From assembly GCF_002865645.1 (NCBI RefSeq), contig NW_020194575.1:311247-375246 (forward strand): a DNA stretch of 64,000 nucleotides, given 5' to 3'. A program made the position numbers and the translations under genes. Position 1 is the first letter of the stretch. Every line of letters starts with the position of its first letter. The DNA is from Hyaloscypha bicolor E. Its lineage: Eukaryota; Ascomycota; Leotiomycetes; Helotiales; Hyaloscyphaceae. The notes under the pieces are model-generated. The model had not been told where the DNA came from. It saw only the letters and a list, made by a program, of their open reading frames with translations, and did no database searches. Shown here piece by piece: positions 45,651 through 57,203 of the stretch.

Positions 45651-46691
45651 TCAAGCCGAAGCCTTCTCAATTTCCAACAACTGCCTTCCCAAGTCCACAA
45701 AACACTCCTCATCACTTCTAAACTCCAAGCCCAAAAGCTTTTTTACTTTCTCATTAGAAATTGTGTAAGCTCCCTCAGGTAACGAATCAGTCCCTGGCTT
45801 CCCAATCGGTGTCCTCTGCTCCAGCTCTGGGAAGTTCTTGCGGAAGATGTCTGAAATATCCTGGGAAGAAATGGACTTCGAGCTCACGATGATTCGATGA
45901 CCTCCTGCTCCCGGTGTAGTAACAGCTTTCACATGCGCAATAGCAAGATCGCGTACATCGACATACATGTGTACCCCATTTAGCGGGAGTGGGGCGTCTT
46001 TGCTGGAGTCGACGAAGTTGGAGTAGATTCTGGCATTCGACTCATTGATATCCTCGACATTGGACACAGTGTGCTTGAGTGGCCCATAAATCATGGGAGG
46101 ATTCAGACACACAAGATCAAAGTTGGGTTTCTCTTCTTTGACGAAGTTCCATGCTGCGAGCTCTGCGAACTTCTTGCTTGCACGGTAGGCGTCGGCTTTG
46201 CTGCCTGCAAGAGCTTCGTCGTAGGTGATTGGGTACCAGTCATCCTCCGTGTACACTTTCTGGGGTGTTGTTCCCACTGGTGCATTGAAGTTCAGGACTG
46301 CTGCGCAGCTGGAAGTGTAAATCACTCTCTTTACCTCGGGGGCGTAAGCTTTGATGGATTTCAGAATCTCTGTTGTGCCTTTGACTGCAGGATCGAGGAA
46401 CTCTGCATTATTTCCGATTGCTGAGAAGAGGAATGGTGATGCTTGATGAAGGACAGCATCGAATGGTGGGGTTGATTTGACGACTTCGTTGAAGGCTCCA
46501 GAAACTGTCATATCCGGAACGATTCCGAAATCCATTTTTGATTTGAAAGACGGAAAGTCGCGGGCGATTTGGTCTGCCTTTACTTGGCTTCGGACAACGC
46601 TGCGAACAAAAAAGCCACGGTTGAGAAGTTCGGACAGAATGTGGCTGCCGAGGAAACCATTTGCTCCGGTAAGGAGAACTCTTTGCGACAT
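45651..46691 (-). CDS. NADPH-dependent extended SDR reductase, GRE2/dihydroflavonol-reductase-like (346 aa)
   Basis: A single uninterrupted exon encodes a full-length extended short-chain dehydrogenase/reductase. The Rossmann motif TGANGFLGSH is at residues 8-17, with Arg30/Arg34 following the second beta strand as in NADP binders. VIYTSSCAAV (123-132) supplies the catalytic Ser. The YRASK motif is at 169-173 (Tyr169, Lys173). The segment NPPMIYGP and the Val-Asp-Val-Arg-Asp near 245 are also typical. The family reduces aldehydes and ketones such as methylglyoxal, isovaleraldehyde or polyketide intermediates in the cytosol. The physiological substrate is not known. A TATATAT motif lies about 115 bp upstream. 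It is one of the few intronless genes in the window. Confidence 0.93.
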   Translation of the reverse strand: MSQRVLLTGANGFLGSHILSELLNRGFFVRSVVRSQVKADQIARDFPSFKSKMDFGIVPDMTVSGAFNEVVKSTPPFDAVLHQASPFLFSAIGNNAEFLDPAVKGTTEILKSIKAYAPEVKRVIYTSSCAAVLNFNAPVGTTPQKVYTEDDWYPITYDEALAGSKADAYRASKKFAELAAWNFVKEEKPNFDLVCLNPPMIYGPLKHTVSNVEDINESNARIYSNFVDSSKDAPLPLNGVHMYVDVRDLAIAHVKAVTTPGAGGHRIIVSSKSISSQDISDIFRKNFPELEQRTPIGKPGTDSLPEGAYTISNEKVKKLLGLEFRSDEECFVDLGRQLLEIEKASA

Positions 46692-46803
46692 TTTTGATGA
46701 TAGGAATTGGTTTGTGGATGCGTTAACGGATATAGTTGTGTTGATACTTGAACGTTCAAAGTGTTTATCGAATGGTGTAATTTCGGGTTAAGGGTAATAG
46801 AAG

Positions 46804-46810
46804 ATATATA
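46804..46810 (-). promoter_or_regulatory. TATA-like element of the SDR gene
   Basis: TATATAT on the minus strand, about 113-119 bp upstream of the reductase start codon. Confidence 0.5.
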
Positions 46811-47607
46811 CTTGTTTGACTGCCGGGGCTACTGATATCTCCTCTTAATGCCGATATTGTTTGGCATCACCTGTAATGCTGAACTGGGGGAGACGATACG
46901 CGAAGAACGTGTGGAGAATGACAATAGAGGGAAGCATTGCACAGGCTGAAGAATTGATCATGTAGGCATGCTGACAGAGCATCTCATCGGCGCTTTCTAG
47001 TACCTCGGGTAGCAAAAATAGCCAATGGCGAGGAATTTGCGCAATCGGCAAGGCGGCACTGTAGCATGCTCTGTCAATGCAGTGTCAGCACACTGTTTCT
47101 CCGAAATCAACTTCGGCGTTAAGATGACTTACCGAGGAAAATCGGCGAACTTGGGGTCATAGGGATGGCGTCCATTGGGACGGCCGATGAAGCCCGGACT
47201 TAGGCATGACCTGTCTATCTTCTCCTACGCATTTAACCTTGCTTACGTCCCACCGAACAAAGATGTATTATTATTAAGCGGTAGAGCACGGCTTTGCTCA
47301 CGTCCAATTAATACCACAGAGTCAGACAGTTTTAAAAACATTAAGCCATGTTTCACGTGATCGCTTGCCCCCTTTTCCACCCCGCTTCCTTCACTGACTC
47401 CCACGGGAAAAAGTAGGTTCTAGGAATGCATTGTTAAAGAGGGTCTTCAACAAAATTAACCACTCCCCAAAATCCCAACCAAAGTCGATGCTTCAGCTTC
47501 AGCTTCCTTTCTCTTCCACATCTTCCACATCTTCCACATGCCCATCAATCGAAGTTCAACCAACAAAGCAAGCAATCAGCTTTGCCACTTCTCTCAATTC
47601 TTTATGA
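46811..47607. other. Intergenic region, no gene seen
   Basis: About 0.8 kb between the reductase promoter and the end of the sulfotransferase-family relic. No coding or RNA gene was supported. Confidence 0.45.
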
Positions 47608-48420
47608 TCAAGAAAACCAAACAGCCAGTATTACGGCCATAGCCGTCAAGAATCCAAGCATCCATGGCTTCAAGACAGTGAAACATCGCTTCAGAAACTT
47701 CTTAAACTCCAATTTCCTCGCACTGTGCTCTACTTTGTCATTGACATTGGGAAAAGGGCACAACAGGAATCTCTTTCCAAAGGAATTCACAGAGTGACTC
47801 CCAACCTTGCCCCAATCGATACTCCGGCCTTCGGTCAGGAGGGACAATCTCCCTAATCCAATCATAATAGGCAAAATACGTCTTCCTGGAATTCTGCTTG
47901 ATCCTCTTGACATCGTGCACATCAAAAGCCCCAAACAACGTATTCTGCATGACTTTCATCGCCCGGGCCCCAGCAAGTGCGTCGAGAATACCAACCACGG
48001 GTTTTGCAAAAGGAGAGACTAGTGCGTCTAGGTCCTGCGTTTAGAATCTCGCCCACCATTTGTCACAATCTCGTTATATGAGTACCACCTTCGCGTCTGG
48101 GTACGCTTCGACGAGCTGGTCGGTGGAAATTGCAACAACGTCTGTCGCCACGTCGTATTCGCTGAATACGGCGTCCCAATCCTCCCGCTTGAGGCCTTGC
48201 GCTGGCCGCGCTACGGGTGTGTGGGGCCATGTACCCTCCATTGCGCGTTCATTCAGAGCCCACTTCCTTCTCCTTCTCCCTTTGGCATGGTGCCTACGTC
48301 TTGGCAGTGGTGGGTTCTCAGACCGGGGATATCGTAGGCGCGTGCCATAGACAGCGTACCGGTTCCCATGAGGCCTGTGTTGATGGCTGAAGGCGGGCCA
48401 TGCTTGCGAGTGGGAATCAT
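47608..48420 (-). pseudogene. Sulfotransferase-family (P-loop) pseudogene
   Basis: The relic starts at ATG 48420 (MIPTRKHGPPSAI). GLMGTGTLSMARAYDIPGLR is the phosphate-binding segment typical of fungal sulfotransferase-like proteins. After a frameshift (about 48255-48300) it reads KWALNERAMEGTW, KREDWDAVFSEYDVATDVV and EAYPDAKVVLI. Two in-frame TAA codons follow, at 48074-48076 and 48041-48043. Then come AGARAMKVMQNTLFGAFDVHD and YRLGQGWESLCEFL. A second frameshift lies in an A4 run (47752-47755), and a C-terminal transmembrane helix (WMLGFLTAMAVILAVWF) ends at 47608. Both TAA codons stand where Gln codons (CAA) fit the family, consistent with C-to-T change. The gene cannot make a full product. 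Confidence 0.82.
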
Positions 48421-48970
48421 ATGCTAGGAAAAGGTTGAAGTGGGTGACATGACGGCGAATATGAGGACAAAAACTGGGTCCATTGGTACAGCAGTATATA
48501 GATAAATGGAAGAAGACTGACTTCGACGACAGGTAAAGTTAAAGTTTGAAGTAGCGCTGATTCCCGGCCATAGTGATATGGTAAGGCTGAGCGATAGGAG
48601 GAAAGCAGATATCTAACTCCCTGAAAATAAAATGTGATAAGATCTATACACTCGAGATTTAGCAAACAGAGGTGGATCTGCCAGTGGTCCACTCAAACAT
48701 GGGCCTTCCACTCGGTAGGGGAAATCGCCCGTGATGAATAAATGCTTTGAGATTCTATTGGCTTTTCACAAGTAAGATAGCAACGATAATCAAGAGACCA
48801 ACTCTGGACTTACCACGCCTGTCCGAGACTACTGTGGTCTTTGGGTAAATAATCGCTCCCCTGGGGGTTTTGATGTCAGTCTCAACTGGGGTAGGTAACC
48901 AATACGAAAGGCAGATTTGGCATATTTGTGGGGTCGAAAGTGCTAGAAGCAGGTGCCAGGGGTGGAATTA
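48421..48970. other. Intergenic region left of the transposon
   Basis: About 550 nt between the sulfotransferase-family relic and the Tc1/mariner end. No gene was supported. Confidence 0.45.
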
Positions 48971-49002
48971 CTCCCCCCCCCCCCAAGAATAATTGCTAGC
49001 GC
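48971..49002 (+). repeat. Left terminal inverted repeat of the Tc1/mariner element
   Basis: A CTC plus C11-type run is followed by AAGAATAATTGCTAGCGC. The reverse complement of the right end shows the same 18-nt core after a slightly different C-rich run. Confidence 0.88.
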
Positions 49003-50537
49003 ACCTAATATAGAAAGCTTTACAAGGGGGTCAAACAGGAGGTTCTAGCCAATCAAAAAGCTTAGAATCTTCTAGATTCTCTACGTATACACTTTACCGC
49101 TTTCCAAATTAGTCTGTACCTTGTAGGCCCGCCTTTTGCATTAATTACAGCTTTGCACCTGTCCCACCAAGACAAATATAGCTTCATAATAAAGTCCACA
49201 GGTACAGCTTCCCATACCTCCCAGATTATCCTTCTCAATTGCAATAGCGGGATCCTTGAGGCATTATAATAAGCTGCGTAATAGTGCTTTTGGATCCAAT
49301 TCTTTATCCAACGTCATATATACTTAATAAGATTGAGATCGAGTGAGTATTATAGCTATTTAATATAAGGTATTTATTAAATTCGCAAGTTCTCTTGTAT
49401 TTCTTTTAAGTAATAGCAAAAGGCATTATTTTATATCTAAATAAAGCCTTAATCTGGGTTCGTATTAAGGAAGAATTCCACATTATTCAAGATTACTATA
49501 TTATACTTATAAGAGTTTATATTTCCTTACTTCTTTCCCTAAAATATTACTGGCCTCTTTCCTCTTATAATAATTATATTATAATACTAATATTATAAAT
49601 ACTTAGAATTAAAGCAATTAGGCCCATTCTCCTTTACTATTATATATAATTATATGTATGCTTTACTAGAGGCCCAAATCTTATTAGAAAAGATCTAGTA
49701 AAAAAGGTATTCGGATATCCAGGTCAAGCCTTCTTTTGCAAAGTCTATATGCTCTTATATAATTTCTGGGTCGTTTGAAAATTCCTTTCTTTTAGTAATT
49801 AGTCTATTATATCCAATAAGCTTGAAAGCTATTTATATAATATATGCTTTATAATCTTATAAATAAAGATCTAGTAAAGCAATCTCTTATATTTATCTCC
49901 AAGTAATATACTGGCAAGATAGTAATTTAAGGAGCCATTTTTGTAAGGCAGTACAGCGAAGGGTATTGATTTTGGGTTTTGCTTTATGGCGGTGAACTTG
50001 AGAAGTAAGCCGGGGCATTCTTTGCATACTGAATTTGAGAAATTATATAGCCGTATTGCTTGCGGATCTCCTCTGATGAGATATTAAAGTCGAAAACAGT
50101 CTTGATTCGTATTCGATTAGTACGCGTAAGCGTTGGGGCATAAGGTCCTTTCTTTGTAGGAGTCTGTAGCAGATTACTTTGTGAGCTTGCCGAGGTAAAC
50201 GAGGACTTACGGAGGGGCCTAGGGCCATTTTGGAAGTTCCACGATTATGTAGAGAGCTGTGAAAGAGGACAAGGACCGTTCTGAGAATCCCATAATTGCA
50301 TAGAAAGCTGTGAAAGCGGAATTGGTAGCGGTGGTGGAGTCTCAAGGATCTCAGAGGGTAAGCGTCTTCGCGGAGGAGTATTAAGGAGTCGATATATGTC
50401 CATTGCAAAGTCTGAATAGCTTCAATTGCGCAGTATGACTCTGCCGGCAGTATTAAGTAAAGAGAAGGTGCGATTCTAGAAGGTTCCTACCTATGATTGG
50501 CTAAAACCCCCAGATTAAGAGCCCTTGTCAATGTGGC

Positions 50538-50571
50538 GCGCTAGCAATTATTCTTGGGGGAGGGGGGAGGG
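50538..50571 (-). repeat. Right terminal inverted repeat of the Tc1/mariner element
   Basis: GCGCTAGCAATTATTCTT followed by a G-rich run mirrors the left end. TA immediately follows. Confidence 0.88.
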
Positions 50572-50573
50572 TA

Positions 50574-51400
50574 TTTATCCCAAGACCACAGTGAATACTA
50601 TGGTACTCGGGGTAATATGTCCTGCCTAGACTTCTAGAGGGTTCTTCGACAACCAGGGAAAATGTCCAATAAGATTTCCAGATTTCGTGAATTATTACCT
50701 GCTTAAGTTAGGCGGCTCTGTGGAGACTTTGGACGTATTTCCCTGGAGTACTTACGAGTACGCTGAGCCTTACGATGACTGACAACCGAACGGCCCTATG
50801 AGCGTCGAGTTGGCGTTCCGTAACGGAACGAATAAATTCAAAAGTCTGTCCCTCATCTCTCACACCTTCGCTAAAGATTTGCGATTGATTGGATTATTTA
50901 TGTTCATTCAATTTTAGAGAACATGATATTTCTCTGAATCCGAAGTTACTCTTGCCACTAGAAACCAAGTCATGGGTTAGCCAGTTCTACGAAGATTGCA
51001 GCATAAAGTGACGAGATTACAGAGCATTTACGCTCGCGTAGGGGTCTTAGTGGACTCCAGGGTGTGGTTTAAGGTACTACGCCCGCTATAAGCCTTGTAA
51101 CTCTAGGTCTAAAGCCCCAAATCAGGGCTGGAGACATTTAAAAGGTCGTGGAAGATTTCCAGGGGTCATTAGCACTGTTGGCAGAGCAACCGTAGCGCTA
51201 GGGCGCTATAAGAGGAGCTATTATAGGGACCTTTAGTAACTCTGCCCCTGTAAGTACAGGGGATATGCCTTCTAAAGGTGTGGTACCCCTGGTTTATAGT
51301 TTACAGTATACTTATAGGAGAGTAGTGTGGGAGGGAAACTGCGACAAGACAAAAACCCACATAAAGTATACCAGAGCGCAAAACGTGACTTGATAGCAAA
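50574..51400. other. Normal-composition stretch before the AT-rich region
   Basis: About 0.8 kb with mixed composition, no supported gene. It contains the short inverted repeat GTTCCGTAACGGAAC (about 50815-50829). It may be a worn LTR or simply unique flank. Confidence 0.35.
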
Positions 51401-54400
51401 ATAATAAATCAAAAGCGTAAATAGTAAAGCATAAATAGTATATAGTATACAAAAGCTTAATTAATTAAATACTCATAAAGGATTTATCTCTAAGTCTATA
51501 GAAAAACTAGCTTTCTTATATAATTTCCGCAATTCACGTATAAAAGGCCGCGGCCTTTGCCATATAACCTAAACCTCAAAACCGCCAAAATAATATGATT
51601 TTCGATAAGTATGGTCTACTATACCATATCCGATCCCCTATTTATTCGTACTTGTCTCCTAAGTACTAAAAATAATAGAAAAATCCTACTTAGAGTCCGA
51701 AATAATGAAATATTCAAGATCCTCCTCTATTAGTTAATCTAATTTCTTCTCTATATACCTAAAATAAGACTTATTACCCTTAAATAGTCTTATTTCATAC
51801 TTCCGAACTTGCTTAAAGGTAATCCGAACCCGCTTAGTTATATTCTTATACTAAATCCGGTATGGTTCTCTATATTAGTTAGTATTTGCCTTTAACTATT
51901 ACTTAATTTCTGCCTTTGCTATAGGGTATTAAGGAGGCTTATTATAGTAAATCATATTATAAATCATACTAATATACTCTAAATAGATAATTCCTTCAAA
52001 TTTCGTATTATCTATAGTATTCTTAAATTAATCTTTAATAAGAAAAGAAAGCTTTAGATAAGAGGCTTTAATAACCTTATAGGAAACTTTATTTTCGTAT
52101 ATTCTATCCTTAATAGTAACTAGACTTATAGGAACTATAGTAAAAGGCCTATTAAGTAGTAAATTATTATTAAGCTATTCTTTAACTTATATATTATCCG
52201 AGAATTAATACTTTCTTATAATTCCAGACTTATAGATTACCTAGCTAAAGGTATTTATTTATCTAGTTAAATAGACTATATTCGGAGTCTTTCCTCCTAT
52301 TATCTTTAGTAAATACTCGCCTATTTCCTTAGCTACTTCTGGCTCAAATTTATTAGAAATAGAGAAGTAATTAATATCTTTAAAGAACTTCTTATTAAAG
52401 ATAATAGCCTTTTTATAATCCGTAAGGAAAATATAGCTAATATTCTAATATTCTTTACTAAGGTAGAATTTGCTATTTAAAGCTTTAGTAGTAGCCAGAT
52501 CTTTAGTATTACCTTTATACTAATTATAATTAACGTTTTTAGGAATAAAGTATTAGGCTAGCTAAAAGTAAGTAATTAGATAAATAGGATACTTACTTAA
52601 TATCTTATGAAATCCGAGCCATATTAATAGATCTGCTATTAAAAGTTAAGAGGCTAAGATAAAATAGCTATTACTAAGATCTCTATATATTAATATATTA
52701 TTTTTTCGGAGGTAAAACTATAGTATCTCTATTTTTTTTATTAAGAGCTCTCAAATACTAAGCTTCTTAATTTACTTTAGGTAATTCTTCTTATAAATAT
52801 GGCTATTAGTACCTAGATTAGTAATACTAGACTTAGGAATAGGAACTATAGTATTAAATTAGAGCTATAGATTAGGGCGAAATTAATTAGAAATATAGTA
52901 CTTATGTTTATATTTCTTAATTTCCTGGTTCTTAAAAAAGAAATCTTATATTTCCTTATTTACCCAAGTAATAGAAATATGCTTCTTGCCTTTAGTAACT
53001 TTATAGATCTTAGTAACTAGCTTTAGAGTATCCTTAACCTCTTATATATTAATAGAGAAAGTATTAGTAAATTACTAAATATATATTATATAGGAAGCTT
53101 TAAGAAATCTATTATTAACCCTATAGTATTCTTGCTTATAAATAGGTTCTATAATACTACTATATATCTCCTTAAAAGTATACTTATCTTACTAAGCAAG
53201 TATTAACTTCTATTTAGCTAGTATCTTATAGGTATACTAGATGCCTTTATTAAGTTCTCTAGACTTAATATCCTTAGTTTTCTGCTTCTTAGTTCTAGGT
53301 ATAATTATAGAAGTCTTTTTAAATAGTATTTTTTTCTTTAAAATAGAGAGTTCCTTCTCGCTTTCCTCTAGTTTACTAACCTTATACTTAGTCTAATACT
53401 CAGATCTCTACTATTTATTAAGAGTCTTAAGCTTAGCTTACTCTCTATTTTTACCAGGTTCTTCTTATCTAGTTATACTAGTTCTACTAGCTTTATTAGT
53501 AGTCTTCTTACTAGGCTTTACTAAATTAGCTCCGTTTTTCTTAGCTAGATCTAATTGAGTTAAAGCTAAAATTATAATAGAGGCCTATTTTTTAGGCTTA
53601 TCTCGGAAAGCAGGAAAAGGCTTATTATTATAAACTCCCTTAATTAGGATTCCGGAAGTATTAAAGATATACTATCTAGCCTTAAGATTATTAGCTAATA
53701 ATAGCTTAAATTCTAATTTTCTATATTCCGAAATAGCTTTAGTATACTTAAATATCTTAGTAATATCTAATTTAGTAAATATATTAGTATTTTAATACTT
53801 CTTATTCTTAATATACTTTAAAATAGCTTTATTAATTAACTAAATAGCTTTATATACTAAAGCTTTTATCTTAAAAAGAAAGTATAACTTCTTATAAATA
53901 TTCTTACTAAGATTATTATAGATATTATTAATATATTAGCTAAAAGCTTTATTATATAATATAATTCTATTCTAATCTTTAGTATTAAGACTATTTACTA
54001 TAGTCTTAATCTTATTAAGCTTCTCTTATCTGCTTTTAGAAATGCCTTTAATAATATTCTCTAATTCTCTATTATTAGCTTAGTAGTTCTTTAGCTCCTC
54101 CTTAGTTAATCCTAGTCTAGTTCTATTTCTAATAAAGGTTTTCTATTTTAAGAGCTTATTATATATATTACTTAGCTTATCTAGGATATTTATATTAAAT
54201 TCAGTAATTATAGCTATCTTTTCTAGTATTAGTAGGCCTTCTATAACTACTTAAGCTTCTTTAATACTCTAAACTTTAATACTATTAATCTATAGGCTTT
54301 TAATAATATTATAGCTTATAAGAACTAGCTATTATACTTTACTAACTTAAGAAATCTATTCTTTAGCTATTTTATTATTCTTAATAGATTATAAAGATAT

Positions 54401-56860
54401 TATTAGTATAATAGTTATAGGTTATAAAGTTAAAGGTTCTCGAGATTATAAGAATTTCTTTTAAATATATTCCAAAATAAAAAGTAAATTAAAATAGTCT
54501 TGAATTATATAAATATATTATATATATTCGAGTTTTTCTTTCTTTCTAATAAGAAAATAAAGCTAAAATAGTAGTATATATAATAGGGAAAGTAGGTATA
54601 ATAATTAGATATATTTAAGGTAATATAGTTATAAATTAGAAATAATTATAAAAGATAAAATATAGAATTAGGCTTTTATTATAGAAAAGAATATAAATAT
54701 ATATACCTAAGGAAATATAATTAAGGAAATAATTAAGGCAGGTTAAACTAAATAGTAATAATAGAGAAATAAAAAGGTAATATAATAGAAATAGAAATAT
54801 AATAATAGTATCTAAAGTATTAGAATATAAAAGAAAATAATAAAAATTTCATAATATAGATATATCCCGACTTCTTATTTATTTAGAGATATTTCTATTA
54901 ATTTAAAAAATAATATAAAAAAAGGGAAATAATATAGGAAATATATAAAAGATAAGATATATAAATATACTAAAGATATTAGAGAAAATATAAAATAAGT
55001 ATTAATAGAAAAGAAGTTAGAATAATAGAATTAAGAAATAACTCAGAATAAGATATTATTTTTTCCGAAACTAATTTATATTTCTTCCGAAAACTAATTA
55101 TATTTATTTAGTACTTATTAGAGTTAACTTTAAATAATATAAAACTATTTAGTTATTTAGGACTTTAAAGTAATATCTATATTAATAAAGATAATACTAA
55201 AAGTATTAGAGTATATAGAAAAGAGGACTATAAAATAGTATAAATAAGGTTTATAATATTATTATTAAGTTTGGAATAATTAATATTAAAATTAATATAG
55301 AATATAAAAAGATTAGGTATTCCGAATTAGTATTAAGAATATAGGAATTATTTAGATAATATTTAATAATAAGAAATAGATTAATAGTAAAAATTAGTAA
55401 ATTATATTAGCTTTTTAAAAAAAATAATTAGTTTCCGGTAATAAAACGGTATCTTAATTAGGGAATAGGTTTTATATAGGAAAAGTTCTCTTTATATAGA
55501 AATAGGAATATATAATATACTAACTAAGCCTTAATATAAGTTTTAAAAGTAGCTATAGTTATATTAAAGAAGAAGTAGGTTTTCTAATATAAGATAGGCT
55601 TTAAATAAGCAGATCTAGTTTATCTAATATCTAATAGATTCCTAGAATTATATATTATTAAATATCTTTAGAAATAACTATTAGGTTTAATAAGGTTTCT
55701 CTTTCTTCTTATAAGGCTTCTAATTTAGCTATTTCGTCTATATATAACTTCTAATTAGGAAGTTTATTTGGATATTATAAGGAAACTTATAATAGTAGTT
55801 CAAGTTAAAGTCGAGATCTATAGATATTATAATTAAGCTTTAGACTAGTATAAGCCGCGAGAATAGCTAGTTATAAAGGCGAGTAAAGCCTTTAAAAGAT
55901 TTCTAGTTTAATAAAATATATATAAAAGACTTCCTTTTTTCTTTTCTTCTTTTCCTAATTCCAAATATAGTTACTATTTATTACTATAATTCGGAGTCAA
56001 GAGTTTATAAGGTAATCTCTTAACTTTCTTATTTATTTTTATACTAAAAGAAATCCTTTATATTAAATTCCCAAGATCTAGTAATAGAATTTCATATATT
56101 AAGAATACTATCTAATAATAGTAATTAGATAATAATAAGAAATAAGTAATAGTAAAGCTTATCTAATTTCCAGAATAATAGTCTAATAATAATATTCTTT
56201 AAAAATTATAAATATTAGTTAGAAGAAAAAAACAAAAAATATATAAAGAATTAAAAGTAATAAGCTTTATTTTAGGTTAAGAAAAGCTTCTATTATTAGA
56301 TGCTTTCTTCTAATTCTTTATAAAAAAGATATATTTTACTTTCTTTAATTCCGGTAATTCTAGAATATATATAATAATACTAGTAGCTTTCTTAATTTCC
56401 TAAGTACTATTTTACTTATAGTACTTTATAACTACTTTCCTTTCTAGTTCTATATCTATTTTAAAATATTTATTTATAAATATATACTTATTATTAACTT
56501 TGTTTTTAGGGAAATACCAGAATTTTTTTTTTTTTAATAAACTATTTGAGTTAATTCCCGGTATATATTTTTCGGAATATAATACTATTAAGTTCTTCTA
56601 ATATATAATATTCTTTTAGTTAATTTATATATCTTATTTTATATAGGCTAAGCTAGTAATATAGTAGCTTTATATTTCTTAACTTATCTTAATTTATTAA
56701 TTTAATATTATATATAAGAACTAGATTCTTTTTGGAAATAGGCTTTAAATAAATCTAGTAAGTAATATTAAATTACTTTTTTCTTTTTCGGTATTATTTA
56801 TTCTTCTTTATTCTAGCTTCTTTAATATTTTTATTTCTTATTTATATTTATTTTATTTAT
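51401..56860. repeat. AT-rich, RIP-like degraded repeat region
   Basis: Base composition drops sharply to mostly A and T, with very frequent TA steps and no open frame above about 60 codons. A long minus-strand coding relic is legible at 51.9-54.4 kb (listed separately). 54.4-56.86 kb has no legible protein. The state is typical of transposon-derived DNA after repeat-induced point mutation. Confidence 0.8.
51900..54400 (-). pseudogene. Long degraded coding relic of unidentified repeat element
   Basis: Reading the minus strand through its TAA/TAG codons, one frame stays protein-like for most of about 2.5 kb. In order it reads EFNINILDKLSNIYNKLL, RLGLTKEELKNY, ISKSRQ-type basic helices, then KATKGKKHISITWVNKEI-like residues near 53.0 kb, SSITNLGTNSHIYKKNYLKQ, LIADLLIWLGFHKIL, and KFEPEVAKEIGEYLLKIIGG with TPNIVYLTR near 52.3 kb. 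Most stops are TAA or TAG, as expected from Gln or Trp codons under RIP. I recognise no reverse transcriptase, integrase or DDE motif. It may be a large protein of a poorly known mobile element. Confidence 0.45.
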
Positions 56861-57203
56861 ATGTAATATGTGCAGGGTCGCACGTGACTTAAGGGCATGT
56901 AATGAACCTCGGATATTGCGGGTATTAATCAGGGAGTTCGGCAGCCCTTTAATATCCTAACTAACTACTATTTATATTATATGTATTAGGCTTATAAATT
57001 ACTAATTATATATATGCTATCGGGGCCTTCTATTTAGAGGGGGCTTCCCTGGACCTTATAGGAGGGACAGAGATTAGTTCTATACTAAATTTAATACTAT
57101 GGTTTTATAATATACTAATTTATTCTATTATCTTATTACTTACTAATAAATATTTTATAAGCTAATCTTTTTACCCTTAAAGGAGGTAGTTTAATAAGTA
57201 ATT

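Larger units (their letters stand above)
48971..50571 (-). mobile_element. Tc1/mariner DNA transposon, degraded
   Basis: A 1.6-kb element is bounded by inverted repeats and flanked by TA at 48969-48970 and 50572-50573. Both ends carry a C-rich run followed by AAGAATAATTGCTAGCGC. The minus strand holds transposase remnants: near 50.1-50.4 kb, KKGPYAPTLTR...RIRIKTVFDF resembles the N-terminal helix-turn-helix region. At about 49.3-49.5 kb, QNNAFCHYSKEIQENL and YSLDLNLIKYI resemble the DDE region. At 49.06-49.24 kb, LRRIIWEVWEAVPVDFI and RCKAVINAKGGPTRY match the transposase C-terminus. The central part is very AT-rich with many stops, as expected after RIP, so it is immobile by itself. Confidence 0.88.

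Noticed and set aside
34168..48420. Standard secondary-metabolite cluster
   Set aside because: No polyketide synthase, NRPS, terpene cyclase or other backbone enzyme is present. Only tailoring-type enzymes and a regulator occur.
50800..50835. Inverted repeat GTTCCGTAACGGAAC as a transposon end or operator
   Set aside because: A single 15-nt palindrome with no partner copy or gene context. Chance occurrence is likely.
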